From Calvatia gigantea (lineage: Eukaryota; Basidiomycota; Agaricomycetes; Agaricales; Lycoperdaceae): 64,000 nt of DNA. The DNA lies in contig JACAAK010000014.1 in the NCBI GenBank assembly GCA_025093985.1, forward strand, positions 806,001-870,000, in the 5' to 3' direction. Shown one piece after another: positions 48,757 to 61,378 of the stretch (within the stretch, counting starts at the first letter, position 1; each line of letters starts with the position of its first letter). The translations under genes and the position numbers were made by a program. The notes below the pieces were generated by a model. It searched no databases. It worked only from the letters and a program-made list of their open reading frames with translations, and was not told where the DNA came from.

Positions 48757-48835
48757 TTTAGTTAAGCATCCCCACCTCACCTTGCAAGAAGTAGGCTGAA
48801 ATAGGCCTGAACAGAAACAACCCAGGAGCTAGTAT

Positions 48836-50139
48836 ATGAGCTCGAACCCAGACGAATACAGAGAACCAAACCTCGAAGTCACTGACAACAAATCAGAAAC
48901 ATCAGACAAAGAAGAAACAGGGAACCCTGAAGTACCTGAAGAAACACACAACGAACCCGGAGCAAACCCAGCAGAAGAAGTGTTATCAGAACTTCTAAAT
49001 GAACTCAACCTAGCAGAGGAAGAGATAGCACACCAGGAGAAATCAGACAAATCAAGTTTAGACAAAACAGAATCAGAAACCAACTCTGACATGACCAATA
49101 ACACAGTAGTGCCCACAGCAACACCCAGTGGGAAAGGCCTAGTGCCAGACCCAGGATTTTTTGACGGCACCCACACCAAGTTCGACGACTGGTGGAGAGC
49201 AATGACGCTCTTCATGAAATTCAACAAAATAGTTTCAGCAGATGACAAAGCCATAGCAGTTTTAGCCAGATTGTGAGGAGGAACCGCAGGAGCATATGCA
49301 GCTATGAGAGCACCAGCTATCCTAGAATCCGAGGATTCAGTGGACTGGAAGGTCTTTTCTGAGGAATTTAGAAGAACCTTCTCAGATGACGCCTCAAACA
49401 GCAAGGCCGAATGGCAAATTGAAAAATTCAAACAAGGAAACTGAAACACCACCGACTACCTAATCAAATTTGAGGTACTAAAAAGCAAGGCCAAGACCAA
49501 CAGCAAGCACGCTATGTTCCTACTCAGGAAGAATGCCTGACAAGACATCATACATACGATCACAGGCTATCCACCCTTAGCTAGGCCAGACACATACCCA
49601 GAATGGAAAGAAGCCATATTGTCTGTCGGACAAGGATATGAGGCATTCGAATACTGAGGAGACAGGAAAATAAACACCGGTACCACTTACAGGGGAATGG
49701 GTGAACCCATGGAGATAGGAAGCAGACGTCACGTCTTCAATGATAAAGGAGAACCCAAGTGCTACAACTGTGGCATTTTTGGCCACATTGCCAAAGACTG
49801 CAAAAAACCCAAGGGGTTAATATGCTACAACTGCGGAAAGAAGGGGCACATAGCCAAAGCCTATACCGCACCCAAGAAAATCCAAGTCCGGGGAATAGAG
49901 GAAACTACCAATGAAGAAGGAAAGGATTTTTCCGAAGACTCTGAGTAGACGCTACCTCGAGAGTCAAAAAGCTTGTATCTAGGATATCAGACAAATTCTA
50001 CACGATTCCCCAGAGAAGAAAGCGCGAACTAAATCTAAAAGGAAAAATACAAATGGCAGGAAAGGAGATAACAGTCAACACTATTGTAGACTCAGGGTGC
50101 ACAACCAGCAGCATCAGCAAAAAACTAGTAGACGAAGTT
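48836..50139 (+). pseudogene. Ty3/gypsy gag and start of protease, broken
   Basis: Starts MSSNPDEYREPNLEV. An acidic N-terminal tail precedes the capsid-like part (FFDGTHTKFDDWWRAMTLFM), then two CCHC zinc knuckles (CYNCGIFGHIAKDC and CYNCGKKGHIAKAY, the second having lost its last Cys). A protease start, VDSGCTTSSISKKLV, follows near 50090. In-frame stops include TGA after VLARL, after QGN, after LRKNA and after FEY, each a position where Arg or Lys/Trp-type codons stand in the related copy. The sequence is cut at about 50139, where copia sequence begins. Confidence 0.85.
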
Positions 50140-53100
50140 AAGGTCAGAACTCCACGAAGAGCACGAGGATCTTAATCAGATCATCACATATCACATTTGT
50201 GATTTGTCTCAGTGCCAAAAGTGTCGAGAAGAAGGGAACAAACATTCGGTGAATAACGCAGACTGGCTCCTTGATTCTGGAGCATCGTACCATGTCACCG
50301 GTTATCTCTCTGATTTCGCAGAGGTTAAGATGGGCCACTTCGGGCTAATACAAGCCGCTGGCAACCGGATTTATGAAATGACTGGACGAGGGTCTGTGAT
50401 TTTCCAGCATGATGTGTCAGACAAGGGAAAGTCCAGAAGCGCTACTTCGTGTATTGCGCCGGTCTTTTACATCAAAGAAATCACGGAACGGTTAATGTCC
50501 TCAGGCCAGATTCTTCGGAATGGCTATGTCTTAGAGGCAACCGTTAAAGGGACCACCATCCGTGATAAATCAGGAGGAGCAGTATTATCCGCCTGGCCTC
50601 ATCGTTTGTTTAAAAACAACGTACATACGGTGCACACGTATGTCTTGCAAAATAGCAAGGAGAAACCAGTCGCGTTGACATTACGCCAACTTGATTATAT
50701 CGATTGGCATCGTCGAATGGGACACCCTTCGGATCGCGTGCTCTCCGAGCTTCCAAAGCACGTTGAGGGCATTGCGTCAATTCCCGCACCATCTACTCGG
50801 AAAGGCATTTGCGACGGCTGTGCCAAGGGGAAAATGCATAATAACCCCTTTCCGATTAACTCCAAGCGAGCCACCGCAGTCTTTGAGCTATGTCACTCAG
50901 ACTTGCTGGAACTGCCCGTCATAAGCTACCATAAATATAAATGGGCAATGACGTTCCTTGATGACTTTTCTTCTCACGCACATGTAGTCCTCCTTCGAAA
51001 GAAGTCTGAGGCTTCTGAGAAGCTAATTCAGCTGATCAGTGCGCTAGAGAACCTCTCCGGTATGTGAGTTAAACGTCTTTGCACCGATAATGGAGGAGAA
51101 TATGTCAATGAAAGGTTATTGGCAGGACTCGCGGCGCGTGGAATTACCCACGAGACCACTGCTCCCTATGCGCATCAGCAAAATGGGAGAGCAGAGCGAC
51201 TGAACCGCACCCTACACGAGAAAGCCCAAGCTATAAGGCTACAGGCATGTTTACCTGACTCGTGGTGGGAATTTGCGTTGAACACAGCTGTGCATTTATA
51301 TAATCGCACACCAGTCCAGCGTCTGCAGTGGAAGACACCTTTTGAGTGTTATTCGAGGGAAAAACCAAATTTGTCCCATATCCGTGTGTTTGGATGCGGC
51401 GCGTATGTATATCTACCCAATGAAATCCGCCCAAACAAATTGTCCGCAAAATCCGAGATGATGATCTTTCTTGGATACAAAGGCAGTAAAAATTACGTCT
51501 TTATGCGGCACACGGCAGGCAATGTGATTTTTATATCACCAAACGCCTTGTTCGACGAGGGATATTTCCCTAAATGCCCCGATTCAGTGCCGGATAGCAG
51601 TAACCGGCCTAATCACGGAGGAGAGAGAAATCTGCCTAGACCAGGATTAGGGAATGAACCACCTATTCCGCCATCTTCGGATGACGCTGGAATTGTTCCA
51701 CCTCCACCTGATCAGCCAGTGAAGTTACCTCCGGTTTCTCCACCATCCAAACCGAAATCTTCTCCGCCTACACCTCCGTTACCCCGGCGAGATTCTACTC
51801 CGCCAGACAGCATTGATTCACGACGGCCATCACCTGGCAATACGCCACCTTGGGTTCCCCCACCTGAGTCGCCACCTTCGCGTGGAACGACCGTTGAGGA
51901 GGAGCCTGATATACGTGATAATTGGCATGTGGACAGAGATGTATGGGACACCAATAACGAAGAGTTCCCAATCCCTGTTCCCAAACGTCGAGCTGTTGGT
52001 TCTGACCAGGTAGAGCCGCGTCGTTCTGAACGACAAGGCAGGCCTCCTGTCAGACCAGGTAACACGTATGGAGAAAATAGGCGTCCAATTTCAATTGAAA
52101 GAGAAATAGATCGGACTCACCGACAAGAGCAGCAGAGGCAAAGGCAGCGCGTACGCGCCAATGCCCCTTCGGACGAAGATATTCGTGAGCGAAGAGCGAG
52201 GACTAACCATCCTGAATATGTGAGGCAAAGAGTTCGTGCTGAGCGGTACCCGCCACGACCCTTTGATATGCCTCCATTTCAGCTCCCTCCACGTCCGGAA
52301 CTGCCGCCTATGCCTGAAATCAATGATCCAACATCTCACGATGTAAATGATATGGATATTGAAAGGCTTGTCGCTGAGGGAGGAGTAAAATTGATCGATT
52401 TCTTGATACAGACGGTACACAACACCACACACGGAGAGCCTGAAACTTTTCGTGACATGCTTAAGCTTCCTGAGTCTGTAAAGGCAAAATGGATGGCTGC
52501 GTGTATCGAGGAACTCGACGCGTTGAAAAAACGCGGAGTATACGAATTGGTAGATCTTCCGAAAGGAAGGAGGACGGTTAAAAACCGTTGGGTATTTCTC
52601 GAAAAGTCTGATGGCCGCCTGCGAGCTCGCTTAGTTGCGAAAGGGTTCTCGCAGATTGAAGGCATCGATTATAACGAGCTTTTCTCACCAGTTGTCCGCT
52701 ACGAGTCCGCGCGCGTAAGCTTCGCACTCGCCGCAATCCACGATTGGGATATGCATAGCGTTGATGTAAAAACAGCCTATTTATATGGCAAACTGGACGA
52801 GGAGATATACATGGAACAGCCCGAAGGGTTTCGACTTCCCGGGCAGGAAGGAAAAGTATGGAGATTACGACGAGCGATTTACGGCCTTAAACAAGCCGGT
52901 CGACAGTGGTGGAAAGAATTGCATCAATCTATGATTGAGCTGGGATTTACCCGCTGCAAATCCGACTACGCTGTATACTTTCACAGACATCCAAAGACGA
53001 AAGAGCTTGTAGTAGCCATTGTCTACGTTGATGACGTGAATTTCTTGGGAAAGAAAGACTCCCCCCTCCTCAAAGAGTTGAAGGGAAAGTTCACGAAAAA

Positions 53101-54034
53101 GTGGGAATGCAGAGATCACGGTCCCTGTGAAGAATTCCTTGGGATGAAAATCTCGAGGAATCGCTCCAAGCGTCAAATCTTCATCCAACAGGTGAAATAC
53201 CTGGATAAGATCTTGCAGCACTTCCAGGTTCCACAGTCTGCCGCGGCTAAAACACCATTACCCGCAGGCTTCCAGTTCATGACGAACAAGGACACTGCCA
53301 CAACCCCCTTCCGTCTAAAGTACCAACAATTGGTTGGATCTTTAATGTACTTGATGATCGGTACTAGGCCCGACATAGCCTTTGCCGTAGTTAAGCTGGC
53401 ACAACATGCCGCTAACCCCGCACCCGAGCACTATCGCGCTGGAATTCATGTACTAAAGTACTTGTCAATGACGAGGAACTATGCATTGAAATATGAAGGC
53501 GATACTGGGAAATCCGCGGTGACGCTGGAATGCCTTAGTGACTCGGATTGGGCACAAGATACAGAAACCCGCCGATCCGTTTCGGGAAACGTTTGTATGA
53601 TCGCGTCCGGTGCTGTCACCTGGACTTCGCGGCGACAAAAGACGGTTTCACTATCGTCCACTGAGGCGGAATACAAAGAACTGTCTGACGCTTCACGTCA
53701 AGTGAAATGGCTGTCACAGCTTCTGGAGGAGCTCAAAATTGAGCACCCAACTCCTATTCTCTACGGTGACAACGATGGGTCCAAATTCTGGACTGAAAAT
53801 CCCATTGTTGAAAAACGATCGAAGCACGTGGATATTCATTACCACTATGTGCGAGAATTAGTCGAGGAGGGTATCATTGTGATTGGTGATGTGTCTTCAC
53901 AAGACAATCCCGCCGATATCTTTACAAAGAATCTTGGCGTAACCAAAATCAATCTCTTCCGCCCTGAATTAGGACTGATTTTCGGTTCCGATATCGAAGC
54001 TTGGGATAAAACCGCTCGATCGATGAAACGTTAA
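50140..54034 (+). CDS. Ty1/copia pol polyprotein, one premature TGA, 5' truncated
   Basis: One frame runs from 50204 to 54034 with a single stop, TGA at 51065-51067, where the context (GM-stop-VKRLCTDNGGEY) suggests a former Trp. Order: protease LLDSGASYH; integrase zinc finger HRRMGH...CDGCAKGK; core with TDNGGEY and NGRAERLNR; a long Pro-rich linker (51600-52400); reverse transcriptase with YVDDVNFLG; RNase H with SDSDW, SSTEAEYKEL and KHVDIHYHYVRE; end NPADIFTKNLG. The 5' LTR and gag are absent; the sequence joins gypsy gag at about 50140. It is CpG-rich and nearly intact, so it is much younger than the gypsy pieces around it. Confidence 0.92.
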
Positions 54035-54059
54035 TCTCCCTCCTTCAAGTGAGGAGGAG

Positions 54060-54467
54060 TGTTGAATCTCGATCTGTACCACTACGTTGGTTCAGTCTAT
54101 TTATAGCTGAAACGGGTTCTTGAGTACTTCACTCTTGAAGAGAGATAACGAACAATGTACTAGACCGCACTATAGGTTGCTGGTCGTGGTCTATTAAATA
54201 GAACAATGTACGCAGTATGCTCTGTATATGCTACTGGCAGATAAGACCTCACCTGTATTAGGTAGAACGGCGCACAGACCAGAGACATTAGATATATAAG
54301 ACCTATGTAATATGCGTACATTCCTTAGACAATCCAGTCTATCTTCTGCCCATCATTCCTCTAAGATATCCACTAGCTACAGTCTACAACTACCACCTCA
54401 ACAAACCCAGTGAGTACGACTCCCCTCCGCCACTAGCTTATGCTATTGTGGTGTACTCGTCTTAACA
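54060..54467 (+). mobile_element. Copia 3' LTR
   Basis: 408 bp from TGTTGAATC to CTTAACA, preceded by the purine tract AAGTGAGGAGGAG. The following AAAGT (54468-54472) equals the bases at 46234-46238 of the uninterrupted copy, so it is the target-site duplication. A TATA-like ATATATAAG lies at about 54291. Confidence 0.85.
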
Positions 54468-54605
54468 AAAGTCAGATGAGGGTGCTAGTTGGATGGGAGA
54501 GGATCAACCTGATGCTCTCTGAGGTAGCAGGCAAAAGCCTGAGGTAATCCAAGGCTTTATAATACCTTGATAAATACAGCTGCTTGATCAGTTGTTGTTA
54601 TGACC

Positions 54606-54900
54606 TTAGTCTGAGTTTACCTCAGGTTGCAACTTTGGGCTAAGACTTGAGGGGGAGTAAGGGGAGAGGAACAAAGGTGGTTAAGTGTACTGAATACAGT
54701 GGGTGTATGTACACTTAAATACAGGAGGTCATCCAGTTGAATAGATGGAGTAACTATATAAAACATCCGATCAGGCTAGTGCAATAGTTAACACAAGTCA
54801 TAGACAGAGATTGCTCAGCAGGAATAGCTGAAACAGATATACTAGGGACAGGAATGCAGACAAGGATGGAGTGTGACTTGATCAGTAGAAAACCATAACA
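54606..54900 (-). mobile_element. 3' LTR of minus-strand gypsy element, duplicate
   Basis: Duplicate of the LTR at 46372-46666, same orientation and boundaries, within the segmental duplication. Confidence 0.8.
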
Positions 54901-54925
54901 ATACCCCCTAATTTGGCTTCATGCC

Positions 54926-55882
54926 TCAGGAAGCCTTGTCAAAGTCACCATTGACTACAGCGGAGGTGAGGGCTTTCTTGGTGGCTCTAATGAGGTATTT
55001 TCCATCGTTTGACTGTGTGAAGAAGACAGGTAAGTGGCTTTGTCCATTCTGGTGGATAGGGACTGGGACACCATTGAATGGGAAATCAGTCATGGTAGAG
55101 TTGTCCCAATAGCTCTTGACTATTGTCCTCCAATAGTGTTGGTTCTTTTCTTGGCCTGGTAATACAGTGTAGAATCTTGCGGGTGGGAGAAAAACCATTA
55201 TAAAACAGTGGAGGGAGTTGACTTCTTCTTTCATAGAGACAGTAGTTTCTTCATCCATGGGTGTGTCAGCTTGGGTTGGTAGTGTGGGGTTGATCATACT
55301 GTGTAATTCGGAAAGGGTACTATGGATCCTGTTGACAAAGGCATCAATCTCTGGATCCTCAGTGGTTTTGTCACATCTGAGTAGGTTTATGGCTATGTTG
55401 GCAAGTTCTAGAAATATATCAGCAATATTGAGGTGTTTGAATACCTCAGGTCCGAGGTCAATACAGTTGTGGAGGCTGTGGACATGGTCTTGTTCACTGG
55501 GTGTGAGTATAGATTGGTCTAGGGCTTGGAAGATGGCAGGGATGTGCTGATTGGTGGATGAGGATGTGTTGGTGAACCCTGTGTACATGTCAGTGAAGGT
55601 AATGCATATGGTAGCAAGGGTAATGTGTCAGTTGATGACTAATTGCTTGTTTTGGGCAGTAATGGTTTCTATTTCACTATTGGTGGCTTTGTTGACATCT
55701 TTTAGTAGGGATTCAAGAAGCCCCTGTGCTGGGGATGGTATGGTGGTAAGGTTGTAGTGAGTGCTTTGGGGTGCAGGTGCTTGGCTGTTGCCTGGTTCTG
55801 GGAGGGGAATGGATAAGATTGTAGTTGGATTGGGGTGGACAAGGGAGTGGATGGTAACACAGTTGGCTTGGGAGAAAGGCAT
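54926..55882 (-). CDS. Extra 3' ORF of chromovirus, duplicate
   Basis: Duplicate of 46692-47648, with the same TGA at codon 85 (55628-55630). The amino acid differences I can find are Leu to Pro-type changes such as ELGNSQ to EPGNSQ and His to Tyr in ARFHTVL/ARFYTVL. The 220-codon part downstream of the TGA is open in both. The TGA predates the duplication. Confidence 0.55.
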
Positions 55883-55897
55883 GTCTGGCTAGTTTCT

Positions 55898-56681
55898 TTA
55901 GTTGGATGATGATTTTTTGGTTTTTCTGCCCCTCTTTTTATGGGTATCCTCCAGATGTCTCTTTTGATAATCTGCTATTGCATCTTGAGTATTTGTTAGG
56001 TTTGACTCTGCTGTCCATGTATCATCCTTGTTGTCATATTCCTTCCAGTGTATGAGGAATTGATAACCCTGTCCTCATTTTTGTTGTCCTCGGATCTTCT
56101 CTATCTCATATTCTTCTTCATTATTGATGATCACTGGCTTGGGCACTGGTAGTTTCCGCTGTCTTGGAAATGCTGCTTTCTGTACTGGGGTTAGCAGCTG
56201 CTCATTAAACACATTATGGATGGCCCATCCTTCTAGTAATGCGAGCCGATATACTGCTTCTCCTATCTTTTCCTTGATTTGGAAAGGCCCATACCTTTTC
56301 TGGCCTAGCTTCTTTAATGGCTGATTGGTATGGATGTTTGCATTTTCTAGCCATACTTCATCACCAATTTGATATTGCATTATGTGCAGCTTGCTGTTGT
56401 TGTGGGTCTGTTTCATCTTTTCTTGATATGATCATAGTGCCACTGCAGAGTTCTCTCTGGCATTCCATAGTTGTTTCAGGAATTTGGTGCTACTGGGGTT
56501 GTTCATTACTCTGCAGTCTTTCCCTTTCCAGGGGTGTTGTCCATAATTGAGGTAGAATGGTGTTTCCTGTGTTCTACTGTACCTCTTGTCATTGTACTAG
56601 AACTTGGCCATGGGTAGCCAATTCACCCAATTGTTTTGTTCATAGTTGCAGTATAGGTGAAGGTATGTTTCAACTTCGTGG
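55898..56681 (-). pseudogene. Ty3/gypsy integrase end plus chromodomain, duplicate
   Basis: Duplicate of 47664-48447 with a few changes (for example KQTHNNS for KQTYNNS and ALLEGW for TLLEGW). It has the same truncation by an opposite LTR and the same internal stops. Confidence 0.82.
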
Positions 56682-56990
56682 TGTTGTGAACATTAGTCTA
56701 TTTTCATGTCAGCTCCACACTTATCTGCATTCCCTCTTGTCGCGTACCTGTTTCAGTTATTCCTGTCTGTGTGATCTCCAAATCCTGACTTATAACTACT
56801 ACGCCATAGTCATCGGACATTTCATGTAGTTACTTCCATCCATTCAACTGGATGCTCCCTTCTGTATTTAAGCGTACATACATACTCCTGTATTCGGTAT
56901 GCTTAACCACCTAGTTTCTCTTCCCTTACTCGCCCTCAAGTCTTAAGCCCAAGTTGCAACCTGAGGTTTACTCAGACTAAGGTCATAACA
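56682..56990 (+). mobile_element. 5' LTR of plus-strand gypsy element, duplicate
   Basis: Duplicate of 48448-48756; it ends in GGTCATAACA where the first copy has GGTCGTAACA, a CpG to CpA change. Confidence 0.8.
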
Positions 56991-57069
56991 TTTGGTTAAG
57001 CATCCCCACCTCACCTTGCAAGAAGTAGGCTGAAATAGGCCTGAACAGAAACAACCCAGGAGCTAGTAT

Positions 57070-57476
57070 ATGAGCTCGAACCCAGACGAATACAGAGAAC
57101 CAAACCTCGAAGTCACTGACAACAAATCAGAAACATCAGACAAAGAAGAAACAGGGAACCCCGAAGTACCTGAAGAAACACATGACGAACCCGGAGCAAA
57201 CCCAGCAGAAGAAGTGTTATCAGAACTTCTAAATAAACTCAACCTAGCAGAGGAAGAGATAGCACACCAGGAGAAATCAGACAAATCAAGTTCAGACAAA
57301 ACAGAATCAGAAACCAACTCCGACATGACCAATAACACAGTAGTGCCCACAGCAACGCCCAGTGGGAAAGGCCTAGTGCCAGACCCGGGATTTTTCGACG
57401 GCACCCACACCAAGTTCGACGACTGGTGGAGAGCAATGACGCTCTTCATGAAATTCAACAAAATAGTTTCGGCAGA
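57070..57476 (+). pseudogene. Ty3/gypsy gag N terminus, duplicate, truncated
   Basis: Begins MSSNPDEYREPNLEV like 48836 and follows it through FMKFNKIVSAD, where the sequence abruptly changes to integrase of an element in the other orientation. About 135 codons of gag remain. Confidence 0.85.
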
Positions 57477-60400
57477 TGTTCTAATCCTTTGAACAATTCT
57501 CCAGTGAATTCTGATGCAAACTGTGGTCCTCGGTCACTGAGGACTTTCTGTAGTACCCCATGTAGCTTCCATATTTCATTCTTGTAAAGTTGTGTGATTC
57601 CTTTTGATGATATGTCTGTTTTTGTTGGCATGAGCTGTATCATTTTTGTGAACCAGTCGACAACTACCAGGATGGCATCCTTTCCTTCCAATTCTGGTAG
57701 TGGCCTAATAAGGTCAATGTTTATCTCTTCCCATGGTCCATTTGGTATTGGGAGCAGGTGTAGTGGTGTTTTCAATGGCATTATGTGAGGTTTGTTCCTT
57801 TGACAGTTCTGACATCCTTTAACATATTTTCTGGTGTCATTTCATATGGATGGCCACCAATAGTCCCTGGTGATCAGTTCAATCATCCTATGTTGTCCTG
57901 GGTGTCCTGCGTCCGGTACATTGTAATATTGTTGTAGAATTTCTTCACGGAGTGCGGGGTCCAGTGGCACATACATGCTGTTTTTTCTGTAGATGATCTC
58001 ATTATGTTCTGTGATGTCAGATTCTTTGTTTAGAAGCTTTGTAGTGATGCTTGTATCCCTCTGGTGATTTGCCTTTATCCAGTCCATGAATGTCAGTGTG
58101 ATGAATAATTCCACACAGAGTAGGATAGTTTCTTCAGATTCTTCTTCGTTTTCTGATTTGCCCTGTAGCCAACTTTTCTGGATCATGGTGATTACTCCAT
58201 CATTTTCCTCATCTGGTTCTTGGCAAATTCTGGACAGTAAGTCTGCTTTTGTGTTTGTCCTGCCTGGCACATATTGTAGTGTGAAGTCATAGTTCTGTAA
58301 TCTTAAGTACCATCTTGCTTGTCATCCATTGAGTTTCTGGGGCTCTCTGTAGTACTTGAGATTTTCATGGTCAGTCCAGATTTTGAATTTCTCCTCTGCG
58401 TCTAGTAGATAGTATTGCCATTCTTTTAGGGCATGGATAATGGCCAGTAATTCCTTGTCATAGATTTCATAGTTTTGTTCTGCTGGGGAGAGTATCTGCA
58501 ACATAAATGCAATTGGGTGCCATCTCTTGTCTTGTTCTTGTGATAGGACTCCTCCTAGTGTATAGTTTGAGGCATCGACTTCTACTTGAAATTGTCCCAT
58601 TCTTTGTGGCAGTGTCAGAGTGGGTTCTTCCATGATTCATTGTTTTAATTTGTTGAATGCTGACTGGTGTTCTTCTTCCCATTTCCATTCAATAGCTCCT
58701 TTGAGCTGGTTGAGTGGAGTTGCAATTTTACTGAAGTTCTTGATAAACCATTGGTAGTAATTTGCAAATCCTAGGAAGCATTCCACTTCCTTTTTGTTTT
58801 TGGGTTCTGGCCAATCTCATATAGCCTTGACTTTCTCCTCCTCCATTTTGATGCATCCATGTCCTATTTTTACTCCCAACATGGGAATTTCCTTGGTATT
58901 GAATATACACTTTGTCTATTTAAAGCAGAGGTTGTATTCGGCTGCTCACATCAAGAACCATATTGTTCTTTCTTTTAGTTGTTTCTTGGTGTCCTCTGGG
59001 ATTGTAAAGTTGTCCATGTAGTTTACGATGTCTCCATTTTGCAGTAGGTTCCAGAAGATGCTTGTCATCATCCTGGAGAATGTTCCAGGTGAGTTGCTTA
59101 GCCCGAAATACATTACAGTTGGTTCGAACAGTCCTTTGTTGGTTAAAAATGCTGCTTTCCATTTATTTCCTTCCTTAATTCTGACATTGTTGTATCCCCA
59201 AATGATGTTGAGCTTGTTGAAGTATTTTGCTTTTCCCAATTTGTCAATAACTTCTCCGATTCTGGGTAGTGGCATTTTGTCCTTTACTACTATGTTGTTT
59301 AATCATCTGTAGTCTTGGATTAATCATTTCAAGCCATCTTTCTTTGGTATGAAGAAGGTGGGGGCTGTGTATGGAGATTTTGATGGTTGTATGCATCCCG
59401 ACTTGAGGTTTTCCTTAATGAAAGCCTTGAGTTTGTCCTGTTCCTTGATTGTCATGTTATATATCCTGGCATTTATTTTCTTGGGTACATCCTCAGTTAG
59501 GATTATTTTGTGGTCCCATTCTGTCTGTTGCAGTAGCTTATCAAAGGTCGTTTTGTTAAACAGGTGTGTGAACAGCTGAATGTAGTCTAGCAGATCTGCT
59601 GGTTCAGTTGGGTCTGGCTCATCCTCTTCTTCCCATATATCTTCTGTGATGGCCATGCTTTGGATTTTTTGGGTAACCTGGATACTCTGGTGTGGAAAGT
59701 GGCAGTCTGGTGGGCATTGGATGAATTTGATTTCTCCTTTTTTCCAGTCTACTTCAGGGTTATGTTTGGTCAACCAGTTGTGTCCTAGGAATATTTCTAC
59801 TCTGTCTTGGAGTTGAACTACTGATGCTTTGATCATCTCCTTGTGTCCCTTGATTTCCATCTTGATAGTGGCTGTTTCCATAACCTTTCCTCCTTGATTT
59901 GTCGTTCTGTCAGTGTTGAGGACTGTGATTTCTTGTTTTAGTTTTTTCATGGGGATCTGTTCTTTGTTTACAAGCTTTTTGCTAATGCTGCTAGTGGTGC
60001 ATCCTGAATCAACGATGGTGTCGACTGTGATTTCTTTTCTTGGAGTTTGAATAGTCCCTTTTAGGTTTAATTCACACTTTTATTTCTGAAGAATCATGTA
60101 GTATTTTTCTGATATCCTAGATATGTACAGTTTGTTTGACTTGTGAGGTAGCGCCTACTTGGAGTCTTCAGAAAAATCCTTCTGTTCCCCTGTGCTGGTT
60201 TCTTCTACTGCTCAGATTTGTACTTTCTTGGGTGCAGTGCAAGCTTTGGTGATGTGACCTGTTTTTCCACAGTTGTAACAGGTTAGCCCTTTGGGCTTCT
60301 TGCAGTCCTTGGCAATGTGGCCAAAAACACCACAATTGTAGCATTTTGGTTCCCCTTTTGCATTGAAGATGTGACATCTGCTGCCTATCTCCATTAGTTC

Positions 60401-61302
60401 TCCCATTCCTCCATAAGTTGTTCCAGTGTTAGTTTTCTTATCTCCTCAGTATTCTGATGCTTTGTACCCCTGCCCTACAGCAAGAATGGCTTCTGTCCAT
60501 TCTGTGTAGGTGTCTGGTCTGGCACTAGGTGGGTAGCCTGTGATGGTGTGGATAATGTCCTACCTGGCATTCTTCTTGAGCAGGAACATTGTGTGTTTGT
60601 TGTCTGTTTTTGCCTTGCTCTTTAGGACTTGGAACTTGATTAGGTAGTCAGCTGTGTTTTTGTTTTCTTGTTTGAATTTCTCGATTTGCCATTCTGCTTT
60701 GCTGTTCAAAGCATTGTTGGAGAAGGTCTTCCTAAAGTCTTCAGAGAATGCTTTCCAATCTACCAAATCTTCTCTGTCTAAGATTTGTGGGGCCTTCATG
60801 GCTGCATAGGCTCCTGCTGTCCCTCCTCTCAGCCTGGCTAAGACCACTATAGCCTTGTCATCTGCTGAGACTATTTTGTTGAATTTCATGAAGAGCATTA
60901 TTGCTCTCCACCAATTGTCAAATTTGGTGTGGATGCTGTCAAAAAATCCCAGGTCTGGCACTAAGCCTTTCCCATTGGGCATCATTGCAGGTACTACTGC
61001 ATTGTTGGTCATATCAGAGCCGGTTTTTGATTCTGTTTTGTCTGAGCTTGATTCATCTGATTTCTCCTGTCTTGGGTTCTCCTGATGGGTTAACTCTTCC
61101 TCTGCTAGGTTGAGTTTGTTTAGAAGTTCTGATAGTACAGTACTTCTTCTTCTACTGGGCTTGCTCTGGGTTCATCATGTGTTTCCTCAATTGGTTCTTC
61201 AGGTACTTTGGGGTTCCCTATTTCTTCTTCATCTGATGTTTCAGATTCATTGTTGGTAACTTTGAGATTTGGCTCTCTGTATTTGTCTGGGTTCGAGCTC
61301 AT
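57477..61302 (-). pseudogene. Ty3/gypsy gag-pol, minus strand, integrase truncated
   Basis: From ATG 61302 leftward: acidic tail (MSSNPDKYREPNL), capsid region (FNKIVSADDKAIVVLARLRGG), two CCHC knuckles (CYNCGVFGHIAKDC, CYNCGKTGHITKAC), protease (VDSGCTTSSISKKLV near 60000), reverse transcriptase (MPLPRIGEVIDKLGKAKYF; the YxDD box reads YMDN), RNase H ([39 protein letters not shown]) and integrase (GHPGQHRMIELITRDYWW, VVVDWFTKMI, LSDRGPQFASEF). At least ten in-frame stops occur, mostly TGA. It ends at FKGLE where it meets the gag of 57070. The YMDN change would also inactivate the polymerase. Confidence 0.88.
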
Positions 61303-61378
61303 ATACTAGCTCCTGGGTTGTCTTGTTTTTGTTCAGGCCTGTTTTAGCCTACTCCTTGCAAGATGAGGTGGGGACACT

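Larger units (their letters stand above)
46234..49242. repeat. Segmental duplication of nested retrotransposons, left copy
   Basis: About 3.0 kb repeated at 54468-57476 with an offset of 8234 bp; identity is about 99% by eye and most differences are transitions. The left copy has AAAGT (46234-46238) directly continuous with its upstream sequence and no copia between. In the right copy the same AAAGT follows a copia LTR. Confidence 0.9.
54468..57476. repeat. Segmental duplication, right copy
   Basis: Second copy of 46234-49242. It contains an LTR (54606-54900, minus), the extra ORF (54926-55882, minus), the integrase/chromodomain end (55898-56681, minus), an LTR (56682-56990, plus) and the first part of gag (57070-57476, plus). 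It breaks off inside gag where a min-strand integrase begins. Confidence 0.9.

Noticed and set aside
46234..57476. The repeated 3-kb units as very long LTRs of one giant element
   Set aside because: The units contain their own LTRs in both orientations plus coding remnants, and the copia between them has its own distinct LTR and target duplication.
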